This document shows positions 14,091 to 26,865 of a DNA stretch of 64,000 bases, in pieces. Both the position numbers and the translations under genes were made by a program. The notes beneath the pieces are model-generated. The model saw nothing but the letters and a program-made list of their open reading frames with translations. It was not told the DNA's origin and did no database searches. Within the stretch, counting starts at the first letter, position 1, and each line of letters opens with the position of its first letter. The stretch covers positions 214,501 to 278,500 of the forward strand of contig NW_026732293.1 of the NCBI RefSeq assembly GCF_028476545.1. Direction: 5' to 3'. This stretch comes from Physella acuta (taxonomy: Eukaryota; Mollusca; Gastropoda; Physidae).

Positions 14091-14500
14091 AGGATGGTCA
14101 TCCATAAATGACGTCACGCTTTTTTGGGACGATTTTTACCTCCCCCCTCCGTTACACATCGTCACAAATAAACCAGACCCCCTAAAATGACGTCATACCT
14201 CATCCTACAACCCTCCTCAAAATTGCAGTTGAATGTTTCTTAAAACAGCGATACTTTTCCCAAATATTGTCTGAACTCTGTCAACATAGAGTATTTTAAT
14301 CAATTTCTATTACAATTTATTAAAACAATTTTCTATAACGCGATATAACGGCTAAAATTCGTTTTCTAGCATTGCTTTTTTTTATAATGCAAAAGTGTGA
14401 CGTCACACCGTCTGAACACCCCTCCCCCTCTTCACATACCGTCACAAAATTACGGACCCCCTCCCCCCTACGAGTTTGACATCATTTATGGACGACCCCT
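14091..14500. mobile_element. MITE, GGTCGTCCATAAATGACGTCA family
   Basis: The left end GGTCATCCATAAATGACGTC mirrors the right end (GACATCATTTATGGACGACC). Internal landmarks (poly-C pyrimidine tracts, CACATCGTCACAAA, TCACAAAATTACGGACCCC) are shared with copies at 25248-26061 and 52540-52974. About 410 bp and non-coding. The target duplication is not clear. Confidence 0.85.
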
Positions 14501-14864
14501 AGGTTGACAACATTAGCTCATTTGAAAGACTTTTGTTGCTGTAAATTGTAATAAAACCTGACCAATGTAGTCTACTATTAAAATCTTGACCTGGATTTGC
14601 TACAAATGTCAGTACAAAACTAGAAACAGAGTCTAACACTTAGCAGTAGCCATGTCTATTTTTTTTCGCAATGAATTGACTACTATAATTACTACAAGAT
14701 AAACAACTCTTGCCAGTTTGACTGAAATGTGACATCATGTCAGCGGGACCTCTTGTAAAAATAATGAGTGCGTTGCAAAACAGCGTGTTTTTTTTCCCAA
14801 ACACAATTATCCCTCGCTGCCTCGCGGTTCATTTATCACGACTTCATGCGGACAGACACACAGA

Positions 14865-14945
14865 TAAAAGTATATATTTTCTATATAAATTCCATTTCGT
14901 TCGGGGGGAGAGGCACCCCCCCCCCCACCCCGAAATTTTGCTGGC
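14865..14945 (+). mobile_element. Fragment of the AGTGTTTC / poly-G MITE family
   Basis: It contains TTTCTATATAAATTCCATTT followed by CGTTCGGGGGGAGAGGCACC and a poly-C run, the core module seen in complete copies at 34911-35094, 36101-36309 and 50009-50221. Terminal repeats are not recognisable here. Confidence 0.55.
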
Positions 14946-16639
14946 GTCGCAATTTTTCACTTATAATCGGCGGTTCTAGTCCTTATGACTCAGACTGCAC
15001 ATATATTAACCAATAGGGTCTTCTATTTTATCTATCGTTTATGGGGATGGTCTCCCATTAGTTTAACGTTTATTATTAATTATTAATCTATCCCATCTTC
15101 TCTCTCTCCCCTCCCACAAAGTCGATTTGAGTCGGTGCACGTGTGTATGGACGTGTTGATGGATGACTCTTAGCCATATTTTTAAGCGTTAAACTACGAG
15201 ATAGTCTTGTTTAATTCCCTTAGACGGGGTGTGTGCCCTTCCCATAACAACTGAGGGAGCTGCTCATCACAGCTCATATAGCGTGATCCTTGGCTGTACG
15301 CCAGCAACAGTGTAAGATCAACACACACTGATAGGGACCGTGCACAGGTTAGGCCAATAACTTCACCTATACAAAAGCGGCATTACATCACTTGAGTTTA
15401 AAATGTATTTTTTAAAAAAAAGCTGTTGATAATTATTATAAAGCATAAAGAATCTAGTCCCACACATTCATTGGCACTACAGTGTTTTTTTTAAATCAAA
15501 GGTAGGCAACCTCATGTTTCACTAATGATATACTTTTTTTTCACTGAAATGTATTTGGGAGACTTCTTGAGATTCTAATTGATTTACTATGTCCTAGCAA
15601 AGGAAATTTTCATCTTTTTACTGTAAGCTTTTATGTACATTTTATTATTCGTTATAAAAGTTGCTCATTAAGTTTGTAGAGTTTTAATGCAACATAAATT
15701 TTCATGGAGGTGAAGAAAACATCAGTTTTTATGAGTACCAACAGTGTAGTTAAGGTCTTTACAACACAGAAATAACAGAATATACATATAAATAATCAGA
15801 CTTTACACCAAAAAGAATAATCACATGTTAGTTTATTGCACCAAAGGAATGATTAAAAATCAAATTTATTAACATAAACAGGCAAAACTTAGTAAAAAAT
15901 CTTTTAAATAATTTAATTATAGTACACAAAGAAATTGTTGTGACATCATAAAATTATGATCTCATATGTAGTTCTTAAAAACAGACATTACCCAAATACT
16001 AAAAGAGATATTTTACAGTGAACAAACACATTAAAACTGAAACATTAATATTACGGAAGACAGGCTTTTACATATGTCCAAACTGATGTTCACTGAGTGA
16101 CAGAAGAGTGACACTACCCACAAACAATAAATAACAATATGACAAAGTCAGATCTAAAAAAAATATTAGCGATGTAAAAATAATACTTTATTTTATACAT
16201 CAAACCAATCCTAATATTCTCACTTACATTTTTATCTGCTAAAAATGGCTTTTCTTAATTATATAAACCCTATTTTATAACTATTAAATACTACAATACT
16301 ATTTTCTCTCAGATTATCGCTATCAATCATAATTAAACTGTGTACATTTTCTTGATTAACCTTTCTCAATTTATTTTAACATGGCTTTAGCAGTATACTC
16401 ATGGGGCACAGTTGGTAGGATACAGTTAATGAGATCGGCTTAAACTTGCTTGCCTGGTTAGTTAATGTAGGATTCCAATTTCCCAGATTGGCCTAATGTA
16501 ACACACTGGTCTAATATAATAATACACAAGTTTCAGTCTTTTAATACATTGTGTAAATGCTAGGTAAAACAGGCAGCATGGTAAGAAAAGAATGTAAAAA
16601 ATAAATAAATAAAAAAGCAATGGATTAAAGAAATGCAGG

Positions 16640-19600
16640 TTACATGGCATCAAAATGGAATCGTTGAGCCTCTTGGAGCTTTTCTTTCTTGTCTTCAATC
16701 TGAAATCATTTTTAATGAACCAGTTTCTCACTATGATTTCTTATTATTGACATTAAAAGTTCATAAAACAATAAAACTTATCTAGAAAGTGAAAGCCACC
16801 CACATATGTTAACTTAACAAAGTGACCTTTAATTCAGTGATGAAATGAAAAAGTTCAAACAAGTCCTGTTTAATAAGGTACTTTTAGTAGTACAGACAAT
16901 TTTGCTTGAAGTATTAGAAAAATAATAATACTGAATTAAAAATGAATTTGAAACATTAAAATAAATTTTGTAGTCTGAAATAATTTAAATGGAGCTTACC
17001 CGTTCTCGCCATTGTAGCAAGCCAACAATGGCAGCAATAAAGGCACATGTTCCTAGCAGGGAGGCTCCAGTCAACAATACAAGTCGACTTGGTGTAACAT
17101 ACAGTTCATGTTTCCAGCTAGAAACAGAAAAAATGTTACACATTTAGGATATTCAACGAGACTTAAATCTATTTGAAAATATAGGGAATATGAGCTTTTC
17201 AAAAATAGTAAGAGTGTAGGTGTAAGGACATGAAAGTATTTTAAAAGAATACAAGGGAGACAAACCTGTTTGGGTTATCTACAGGGTAAGGTAAAACAAT
17301 GACTTGCGAATTGGGAATAATAGTTGACCAGGAATGTTTTCTTGGACTCTGCAATCATGAATTAAATATTTAGATTATGACTAGTAAATGAAAGACTGTG
17401 AACATATCTGAATACTAACATGAACATTTGTTGCTGCCAGTCACAAACCTTGTTTGGTGGATACGGAATACCAATTTGTAGGTCATCAACAAAATTTGGA
17501 GTCTGGCCAAGACCAAATAAGATAAAGGGGAGCTGCAGTGAAAAGTATGCAGACTGACACAATTGAGAAGCTGTGGATTAATATATGAATGACATGCTAT
17601 AAATCTTGGGTTTGATTGTTAAGAAAATAATTTTGTCATTTTTAACAGTAATTACAAATAGGTTAAAAGCTAACAATCATTTTTTTTCACATAGTTCTAA
17701 GGGGGGGGGGGAGTTAGAAATTGTCCAAAACTTCAACCCACCTACTCCAATCTGGTCATCTCCTGTTGGTGTTGTACTGACAAATTTTGCAGTAGGTCCT
17801 ACCTGATTCACACCATATGGCTAAAATATAGAGTAAAGGACAATGTTTAAACTGTAACAGTCTAACCATAAGGTTTGTAACTTAACTTAAAAAATAAATA
17901 TGTTGCTCTCTAGTTAAAAAAAATCAGTTAAACTATAAAAAAAATACTCACTGAATGTCCATTAGGACAGTTATCTTGACACAGCCCACTTACGACTTAA
18001 AAACAAAAAGAATACAGTTTTAAATATCCTTAAAATATAATAAAAAATGTACCATAAAAATAGTTTAGCTAGATGGCTATTCAATAACATAAATTTGTGT
18101 TTCAGTCTAATTTTATAAAACCCAGATTTACCTAACACTTTTAGAAAACTGGCATCCCCAGTGAAGTCTTGTTCTATAGCTCTGATAACTAATGTCCCAT
18201 CTTTAATTTCTGTTAGGAGAATATCTAATACACCCTGTTGTGAAGATAGATAGCAGTAAAAAAATCTGATCTGCACTCATGTGAAATGAGCAATAAAAAA
18301 AGAAATGTACTTTCCTGTATAAACCAGAAAAAAAAAAGTATGATGAGATTGTGCTATAACTCACATTTTCTAATAGGTCATAAAAAGCCACCACAACAGG
18401 ATTATACTTCTCAAGTGGGTGTTTGTAGTCAATAGACAGAGACCTTGAGAAATGTTCACATGATGTCCTACATTCTTCATTGTAGATGATAAATGCTGAT
18501 TTGTTATTTTGACTGTCAAAATAAGTATAAAAAAAAATACTGTTAGTAGCTAATTTAGTTCAATCATGTTTAAAATCAAATAAATCATTAATAAATATTT
18601 TAAAAAATACTGTTGGTAGCTAATTTGGTTCAATCATTTTTAAAATCAATAAATCATTAAAAACTAATTTAATGACCATTTAAAAAAAGCAAGACTTATT
18701 ATTCTTTAAGATTTGAATATTCTATAGGAATAGAGGTAACACATGTTACTTATAACATAACTTATAAAGCAGGAATCATATTTAATGATTCATCTGCTTG
18801 AACAAGTTTTGTACCAGCAAGGCTTTTATTAAGCTTAGTATCTCTGTCAGATGAGTATGATAATACAGTTTAAACAATTAAAAATGCATAATTTACTTTT
18901 TGGAATCAGACATCACTGCCACTGCATCAGGAAACCCATCAAGATTGAAGTCTCCAAACCTCAGAGCTATTGGTAAGGACAGCCATGGAAATGGATTTGT
19001 TGTGGAAAAAGAAGTCACTCTGTCATTATCCACTTTAAAGTTCACATCTAGCTTGAACCAGCTGCCTTCAGTAGCTTTGTTAGATGTCTAATAAAGTAGA
19101 ATTTTAAACTTTAAGGGCATGGGCGGGTGTACTTTTCGTCATAAATCCACTAAATCATCGATTTCCCACTTTTACTTGATCTATACAGAATAACCATCGT
19201 TGAATCTAAAAATGACATTGTTATGACCCTAAAATTAGTATTTAATTATGAAAAACCGGGTTCAATGTAGTGTGTACAGGGGCTTTTGTTTTATTTTTTA
19301 GTAAAAATAGCAATTTTTCGACCTAGAAAAGTACTATTAGGCTTCGCGGAAACCTAATGTGTTTCATATCAATGGAAAGGCCGTGACCTCCTTTCTTTAT
19401 TTGTTCTAAAATTAAATGACCAATCAAAATACCTATTTTAATGTGATTATTTTTCTACGTCATAAAGTTGTTTATTTTACTCAGTCGGGTTTTTCCGGTA
19501 TGCAAATTTTTGACCTCAATTTTTTCATTGGCATACGGCGGCGGAAGCTAGTTAGCGATTGGTCGTTTCGCTTCGTAAGTAAACATTCCCTTAGTTTCAG

Positions 19601-22600
19601 CGCGTTGCTAAGTTTGATCTAGTTTTGTTTCTCTAAGCTTCTGTAAAATACTTACATTATTTTAACATATAATTATTTCAATTAAATATACTATTAACAG
19701 TTTAGATTAGTTTGTGTGAATTATCATAAGCAGTGAGGCGATTTAATTTGTTTCTCTTTCGATAATGCGTAGAACAAAACACTCGCTAAAAATAGATACA
19801 CTACACACATCTAACTAATTTACTAAAGCTAGGGCACGTCCGAATGCAACTGATTGCAGCTACCTCCACTCAATCTAGCACTATTCAGACAAGCACTGGT
19901 GCAGATGTAATATGCACATTTACTAAGAAACTGCGGCAATGTAAGACACAGTTTTTACATACAGAAGAAAGCACTGTTACATCTCGTACTGGTAGTACTA
20001 ATTGTAAACCACAGCCATGCAGAATTATTGTCGACTGTGATTTGCTTCTTGATGTTACCAATACATGTGATGTAGTGGCTACTATTGATGAAAAAAGTGT
20101 AAAGGGTTTGCTTCAAGCATGGTGTGGCAGTAATAAAAATGTTGTAAACCGTAAGTATACAACTGCAAAAGAATCCAGAACAAGGCCTTTCACAATAAAC
20201 AAAGACATCGTCTTATCATAATTGGCTTTAGACATGAGACCATGCAAAATATACTTCTGTTTCTGCGATAGCATAATTCAATTTTGGGCCCAGGCATGCT
20301 ATGGCATTGCTGTCAAAAGAAGGAAACCATAGTCGAAGACTCAGTGAAGGACGCGAAAAAAGACGCCATGACAACAGCTTTACTACAACTCTAGGTAAAA
20401 CAAAGAGCGCCAGAAAAAAATAAAACTAACAGCCGAACAAGCTCAGAAGGAATATATTCAGCAGCACCAAACTTCAGGCTATAAATGTGGTCGATTTTAG
20501 TGACATACAGCGATAAATTTTCATTTTTTGCAACTTTTTGTTAGTTTTTTGCGTTTTTCTCAGTTTGATGTTTTTTTGTACAATTGTTGAAATAACTTTG
20601 TTAATAATTATCAGAACTGAACTAAATTTGCTCCAGTTACTCTTTATATATGTTCAAATAAAACTGATAGAACACTTTTGGAATTTTTGTAAAAAAAATT
20701 TTTTGTTGTTGAAATAGTGAAAAAATTAGACGAAATAATGAAATTTTTACAGTGATGTTTGAAAAAAAAAAGTAAAAAAAAAACTATTTTCTTTTTTGAA
20801 AATGTAATCTATCAGAAGTCTTAAACACATGTGTCTGCAGACTATATTAAGTTTTCATGAAATTTGTACAAACCATTTTTGAGTTATTTCCATTTAAAAA
20901 TCGTCAATAAAATCCAATATGGCCGCCGTCACCATGGCAACGCAAGATTTAAAAAATTAAAAAATATATTTTTATGCTTAACTCTTTGAGTTATAACTAT
21001 TAGCCAAGTATTACATCTTTAGACTCGGAAATAAGAAAGTTGGTACTCATCACCCGCCCATGCCCTTAACAGACAATTTCATTCAATGTAGAAAAAGAAA
21101 TCAATATACCTTTGGAGAATGTGGTAAAAATGTTAGCATTACCCCAAACAAGTAAAATATGCTGGTATAAAGGTGTTAGTATTTGGCCAATTTATAAGAT
21201 GGTGTAAAGGTATTAGTATTATCTTGTACTGGTATGTAGAATGGTGTAAAGGTATTAGTACTACTTGAACCAGGTATGTAGAGTGGTGTAAAGGTGTTAG
21301 TATTACCTTGACAAGGTATGTAGGGTGGTGTAAAGGTGTTAGTATTGCTTTGACCAGGTATGTAGAGTGGTGTGTAAAGGTGTTAGTATTACTTTGGCCA
21401 GGTATGTAGAGTGGTGTAAAGGTGTTAGTATTGCTTTGACCAGGTATGTAGAGTGGTTTAAAGGTGTAAGTACTACTTTGACCAGGTATGTAGGATGGTG
21501 TAAAGGTGTTAGTATTACTTTGACCAGGTATGTAGAGTGGTGTAAAGGTATTACCTTGTTGTGTGACCACACATAGACAACACTCTGTGTACACTGTTCA
21601 TCCAAACATCCAGGCAACACTATATTGATTTCATGATTCCCATCTAATCAAAATTAAAACATATTTTAATTCTCACACAGTTTATAGATTTATTATGAAA
21701 ATAATATAAATATAATATTAATAATTTAAAAAAAAATCAAATAAATCAGGTTTATAATGTGATAATATAAAATTAGGAAAAAAAAACTTACTTAAATCAA
21801 CAAATGAGGCTTGACCAACAACTTTCAAATCATCAGGAGCCTGTACACTTTCTGTGTAAGTCAAGTTTCCCATCTGTTAACAAAGAGATTTTTAAAGTTT
21901 AGAAACCAACTCAATGTTGTATACATGTTTAAGTCTATAAACCAAAATCTTTAAAGAATGATAAAGATGCTCAGGGATCAAATAATTAACTATATAGACA
22001 ATTTTAGAAATTAATACTGCCATTATAAGCAAAAAGTGGTTTCTTTGTAAGAAAATAAAAAGCTTTCTTAATAATTTATATACAGACATAATAAACAAAA
22101 AAAAACTAACTTCATTAAGCCAAAACTCAAATGAAACAACTTTATTAACTTCTGAAACAACACAAAGATCTGAAAAAGAAGTTATTGCAAACCATCAGCA
22201 CATTAGAAGATTGTGGGATATCAGAATGTAGCAATGTTTGATTCTGTTAAAGTTAACACTGTAAATAATATAAAATTGTGCCATCTGCTCCCTTCCAACT
22301 CCTAAGGGAGCATATCACAGGTACCACCCTTGAACAATGATTCTATGTCATTCCGATTATCTTGGATAACTGATCTTTGCACATAATAAAAATCTAGAAA
22401 AATAAAAATGGTTGAATACAACATTACCTGCAAACAGATCACCATTTAAATCAAGGAAGGCACTTGCTTGTGGTATTTTAAGGGGAGGTAAATAAGTTGT
22501 GTTATTTTCTTGGTAATAGAAAACACTGTAAGTCTTGTTATCCCTAGAAAGTACAATAACGTATTATGGTGTTAAATTATGTAAAAAAAAAAAAGAAAAA

Positions 22601-24559
22601 GAGCATTGCAAATGTGGACGAAAAATATAGCACCCCTTTTAATTGACTTAACTCACAAACTGATGAGATAGTGTTTAAGAATGCATTGATAATAAATTCT
22701 CTTACTTAAATGTCCACAGAGCTCTTTTACCATCTACAGTTTCACCAAACAAGTCAGGCACCATATCTCCATCACCACTGTAAAAATATTAAAGTGATTC
22801 AGTACATTTGGTTTGAATTAATAAAAAATCTAGTGTAGTAAAATCTTGAAATTCTTAATATTTAAGTTGATAAACTAATATCATGTGAAGCCACAGAAAC
22901 ATCAGTGATGAGATAAAAGCTTGCTTACTCTATGACGACTGGTTGGTCTCTGAAAGTTTCATTGATTTTTAAAAATGGCTGTCCTGAAAAAGTATTGTAT
23001 TATGAATCAGACAAAGCTTAATCTGGCTAAATATATTTAAAAAAAAGTGTTAACAATATTTTCAAGGAACATTAAAAAAAATAAGAACCTGAAGTGTCCT
23101 TTCCATCATGGATTTCTACTGTAACAGCAGTTCCACCTACTTCAGATGTCCTCATAATTAGTACATCCAACTGGGAGTCTCTGTTAAAATCCCCAGGAAC
23201 AATACTTGTGATAACCAAGTCATTTTTATTACCATTAATGAATGGTCTGTTATTAAATTTTGTACCATCCCGTCTAATGTCAATATCAGCTTCTAGTACG
23301 TAAACTGACTTGCCTGCAACAAACATTTTTTAATTTTGAGATAATGAATTGTAAGTAATATCAGATGTAAGACCTACGGCTAATTGGTTGTCATTGGTAA
23401 CAATCAATTAATAGCTGTTCCTTGTTAGTTCATAAGCTTAGTTCATAATAAAACAAATTATTAAAAGTAAATTTAGTGTAATACTTTTAGTTATTTTTTT
23501 AAAATGTTCTTTTTTGTGGGGATTATATAGAAGGCTTACAAATAAATTATCACTAAGATTTAAGGAAATATACATATAGAAGTGATTGAGCCACCTTTTT
23601 AAAACTATTATTTATGTCAGCTCAGTTTACGAAGCTATAGGCCTACAGTAAAGGCTATATTCCCAAGAAGTGGAAGAATTAATTTACATATACACATTCT
23701 ATCTACTTAGGATACCACTATTAATTACTTTATTGTTTCCCCCAAACTTTTAAAAGAAAATTTTACCCCACACCCACTCCTTCTTTTACTTTGTCAGCGT
23801 TCTTAGTTTTAATGTTGGAAGAGATTCCCTCCAACACAATTAGGTATATGTGTCAACTTGTTATACGCTATAAAGGTTGTTGACTCTTTTTGTATTTGCT
23901 TCCATAGCCATAGTCTTTGTCCAACCAAAAACAAACTACAAGGCAGCAGTTATTTGATTTTAGAGTTGTCTCTCCTGGAAGAGTGGCTGTCCCCAGCTAT
24001 CGAGCCTCATCAGTCTGGGGGTTGTAATTCGGGAGTTATCGGTTCAGTAACCATGAGCTTAACCAACCCAACAACGCCAACCTCGTAGTAAAATTTAGGC
24101 TAAGGCCTACATACTTTACTTTTATTTAAATCTAGGGCCTAATTAAAATGATAATGAAGGGAGTTTAATGCAACAAGCCCGCCAGTAGGTTGAGGCAAAG
24201 CTGGGGGTTCATTCTTGAAATATCGTCTATTTAACTATACTATTTTTTATTTTTACTCGATTTTTAGAGTCGACTACTATAGACTTAGAACTCAGTTATC
24301 TTCTAGTACAATACTAAATTAAAATTACTATAGGCCTATACTATATAATATATAATGGCTCATTCTCACCATCTGGAGATAAAACAAAAAAGTCTGTAGC
24401 TTTGTTTGCATCAAGATCCCCAAAAGCAGAAATGATACCAAGTGGTTGTTTATCAAAAACTTCAGTAGTCACATCGGAAAGTGATCCATAAACAACAGTT
24501 TGCATTACCAGTATAATAAGTAAAACAAGAACAACAGTAGAGTTTGTTGAAGAAATCAT
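16640..24559 (-). CDS. ITFG1: T-cell immunomodulatory protein homologue (integrin alpha FG-GAP repeat protein 1)
   Basis: Seventeen exons: 24559-24370, 23313-23089, 22983-22929, 22777-22706, 22543-22428, 22169-22111, 21873-21792, 21643-21555, 19087-18897, 18512-18365, 18234-18132, 17995-17952, 17820-17742, 17570-17449, 17348-17266, 17117-17000, 16699-16640. They join in phase to 611 aa (human 612). The N-terminus has a hydrophobic signal sequence (VLVLLIILVMQTVVYG). FG-GAP/beta-propeller metal-loop motifs recur: GDLDANKATDFFVLSPDG, GDFNRDSQLDVLIM, DGDGDMVPDLFGE, LDLNGDLFADLCV, FGDFNLDGFPDAVAVM. Then follow the family-typical SGLCQDNCP, PYGVNQVGP, LQLPFILFGLGQTPNFVDDL, and near the C-terminus a membrane helix (LVLLTGASLLGTCAFIAAIV) and the cytoplasmic tail ending QEAQRFHFDAM, as in vertebrate ITFG1. 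Known role: type I membrane protein, the LINKIN adhesion protein of migrating cells. Exon 8 abuts a minisatellite and a 1.95-kb DNA transposon fills the next intron; the reading frame is not disturbed. Confidence 0.97.
18534..18665. repeat. Tandem duplication in ITFG1 intron 9
   Basis: Two diverged copies of a segment of about 70 bp containing TACTGTTAGTAGCTAATTTA / TACTGTTGGTAGCTAATTTG and TTTAAAATCAA(AT)AAATCATTA lie end to end, just upstream (on the minus strand) of the exon 10 acceptor at 18513. Confidence 0.75.
19115..21065 (+). mobile_element. TTAA-flanked DNA transposon remnant (Kolobok- or piggyBac-like)
   Basis: Perfect 15-bp terminal inverted repeats (GGGCATGGGCGGGTG and its complement) are flanked on both sides by TTAA (19111-19114 and 21066-21069). 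It is 1951 bp long and lies in ITFG1 intron 8. A 125-codon open frame at 19844-20221 and a further coding-looking tail in another frame at about 20295-20495 (rich in Lys/Arg, ending near YIQQHQTSGYKCGRF) suggest a shrunken transposase gene with at least one frameshift. The TTAA target and the purine-starting GGG ends fit Kolobok better than piggyBac; this is inference, as no catalytic domain is identifiable. Confidence 0.8.
21150..21555. repeat. 42-bp minisatellite next to the ITFG1 exon 8 donor
   Basis: About nine to ten copies of a 42-bp unit (plus strand landmark ACCAGGTATGTAGAGTGGTG with AAAGGTGTTAGTATTAC). The array runs directly into the 5' splice site of exon 8 (AACAAG|GTAATACC on the minus strand), and every unit carries a related AAAGTAATAC...CTTTACACC block, so the unit looks derived from the donor site. 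Confidence 0.9.
23930..24095 (+). mobile_element. SINE-like fragment
   Basis: Shares GGCAGCAGTTATTTGATTTT, TCTCTCCTGGAAG and GAGCCTCATCAG with the segment at 29160-29335, both ending in CAACC motifs like a reversed tRNA head (GAGCTTAACCAACCCAACAA). It lies in ITFG1 intron 1. No flanking duplication was determined. Confidence 0.55.
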
Positions 24560-25247
24560 TCTAGTAAATCTAGTTTGACTACTAGTTTGTAGATCTAATT
24601 TAGAGATCTTAATTCTTATTATCTGGTCTAATTCTGTCTTGAAGTCCTGAAATAGATTATATAATAATACTATATTACTATTATTACTAGCTAGACTGTT
24701 ACTACTAGATCTAGACTCTAGATTAGATCAATTCTAGTGTGTAATCTAGGCAGTAAGTGACAAGAAGAAATCATGATTCATGATTAAATGATTACTATTT
24801 GTCACTATTTGATTAGGCCCCCCCCCCCCACCTCCTAAGTCCTAGTCTAGTCTAATTTTTTAAGTTAACAAAATAGACGACATAACTAAAGCAACTGCAT
24901 TGAAATAACTGACGTCTTTTACTTTTACAATATAGTTAACTGTGGTCTATTTCTAGATTTCTAGATCTAGAATCTAGATCTAAATTACTAGATCTAGATC
25001 AAAACCTTAGTGATGTGACTACCACTACTAACAGTAAACACAGAAGAACAGTTGTTGTATCGTAATTCTATTTTTGACAAAAATATGTCAATCGGTTACA
25101 CTATAAAGTATCGATACCACAGTTTTGGCCATAGATACTGAGTTTCCACAAGGAAAAATCCAAATGCGCTTAATCCAATTTTCTAAACATAGATCCAGTT
25201 CTCATATGTCAATTCTGACCTTACATAATTAATGACCCTAACCCTAA

Positions 25248-26061
25248 CCGTAATTTTGTTATAGTATGTGATGAGGGGGAGGGGGGTTCAGATGGCGTGA
25301 CATTACACTTTTGCATTATAAAAAAGCAATGTTAGAAAACGAGTTCTAGTCGTTATTTCGCGTTTAAGATAACTATTTTAATAAACTGTAATATGAATTG
25401 ACTAAAATACTTATGTTGACAGAGGTCATCCATTAAATGACGTCACGCTTTTTGAAGATCTTTCCCCCCCCCCCCTCCCCTCCGGCACACATCGACACAA
25501 AAAGCCAGACCCCACCCCCTAAAATGACGTCACACCTCAGCCTACAACCCCCCCCCCCTCAAAATTGCAGTTGAGTTTTTTTTTAAAACATCGATATTTT
25601 TCCGAAACCTTGTCTGAGCTCTGTCAACATAGAGTATTTTAATCAATTCCTATTACAATTTATTAAAAAAGTTTTCTAAAACGCAAAATAAGGGCTAAAA
25701 CTCGTTATCTAACATTGCTTTTTTATAATACAAAAGTGTGACATCACACCATCTGAACCCCTCCCCCTCATCACACACCGTCACAAAATTACGGACCCCC
25801 CCCCCCCCCTCCTCCCTACGAGTGTGACGTCATTTATGGACGACCCCTGACAAAGTTCAGACAAGATTTAGGAAAAAATATTGATGCTTTAAGAGAAATT
25901 GAACTGAAATTTTGAGGATGGGGGGGGGGGGGGTTCTAGACTGAGGTCTGACGTTATTTTAGGGGAGGGGGTTCTGGCTTTTTGTGACGATGTGTGACGG
26001 AGGGGAGGGAGGGGGAGGTAAACATCGTCAAAAAAAGCGTGACTTCATTTATGGATGACCC
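25248..26061 (-). mobile_element. MITE (ATAAATGACGTC family), interrupted outer copy
   Basis: The two halves 25248-25420 and 25849-26061 form one reverse-oriented copy of the family seen at 14091-14500; it ends in CATTTATGGATGACCC at 26061. The opposite end lacks the terminal repeat. A complete copy in the other orientation (25421-25848) separates the halves. Confidence 0.85.
25421..25848 (+). mobile_element. MITE (ATAAATGACGTC family), inserted inner copy
   Basis: Starts AGAGGTCATCCATTAAATGA and ends GTCATTTATGGACGACCCCT, about 428 bp. It sits inside a reverse copy of the same family, flanked by GAC on each side, which may be a 3-bp target duplication. Confidence 0.88.
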
Positions 26062-26865
26062 ATAAAAATACTAAATCTGGCTATGCCTCTGCTTAGTACA
26101 TTTTAAATTAAAATTTATTCCTGATGTTTCCGAATAGCCTAGATCTAGATCTAGAATCTAGTAATTCGCTAGGCCCTATGATGTTATATTTAGGAAAATT
26201 GTAGACTAGATCTATTCTTTTTAAAATTTAATTTTAGTCTTACAGTTAATACTAAGAGTGAATAAAAGAAGAGAATCAGTAAATGAAATTTGTAAAGCAT
26301 TTCTGCTCCTCATTTTTTTTAAAAACACACATGTAGCTTGTAGATCTAGATCTAGGTCAAATTAAAATGTTTTCGGTTTTTATTACGACCGTGTATTGTA
26401 TGTACACTGCACCACGCGCATCGAATGACATGTCATGACAGTAATTTCGCTTTGGGTTATAGAGTAGTCTTATACAGATCTGCTACAGCTAGGGCTTAGT
26501 TAGACTGTCAGTTTTTTTTTCTCTTTAAAATCTATTAAGGGTCTTAAAGGAAATTAATAGAGCCAAATTAATACGAGCTTTAAAGTCTTTAAAATCTGAA
26601 AAATAGTCCCAATCCTTATTGTTAGTTTTAGCCTACTGCATTTTCTGTGACTTAGTTGATAGTTATTACTAAAATTACCATGACATTGCCATGACAACGA
26701 ACTATTGCTAGTGAGGCCCAGTTACTAGTCTAGAAAATATGGAAAAAGACAATGTTCTTAATCTTATCTTATACTTATCACAAATAAAAAATGTTAGATC
26801 TATGTTTTAAACCTATAATTCCCATCAATTCCAAACTAGCATTTTAAAATAGATCTAATCTAGAT

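Larger units (their letters stand above)
12866..16639. other. Intergenic region between CFAP20 and ITFG1
   Basis: A CpG-richer patch at about 13205-13335, just upstream of CFAP20, is a candidate promoter region. The window also holds a MITE at 14091-14500, a fragment of the poly-G MITE family near 14865-14945, and AT-rich sequence from 15400 that may be ITFG1 3' UTR. Open frames such as 13609-13905 lack codon structure or similarity and were not called. Confidence 0.45.

Noticed and set aside
21139-21620. Open frames of 93-151 codons rich in YIPGQSNTNTFTP repeats
   Set aside because: They are readings of the 42-bp intronic minisatellite next to the ITFG1 exon 8 donor; only the last part (to 21555) is exon.
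25229-25246. CCCTAACCCTAACCG resembling telomere repeat
   Set aside because: Only two units, too short to call an interstitial telomere.
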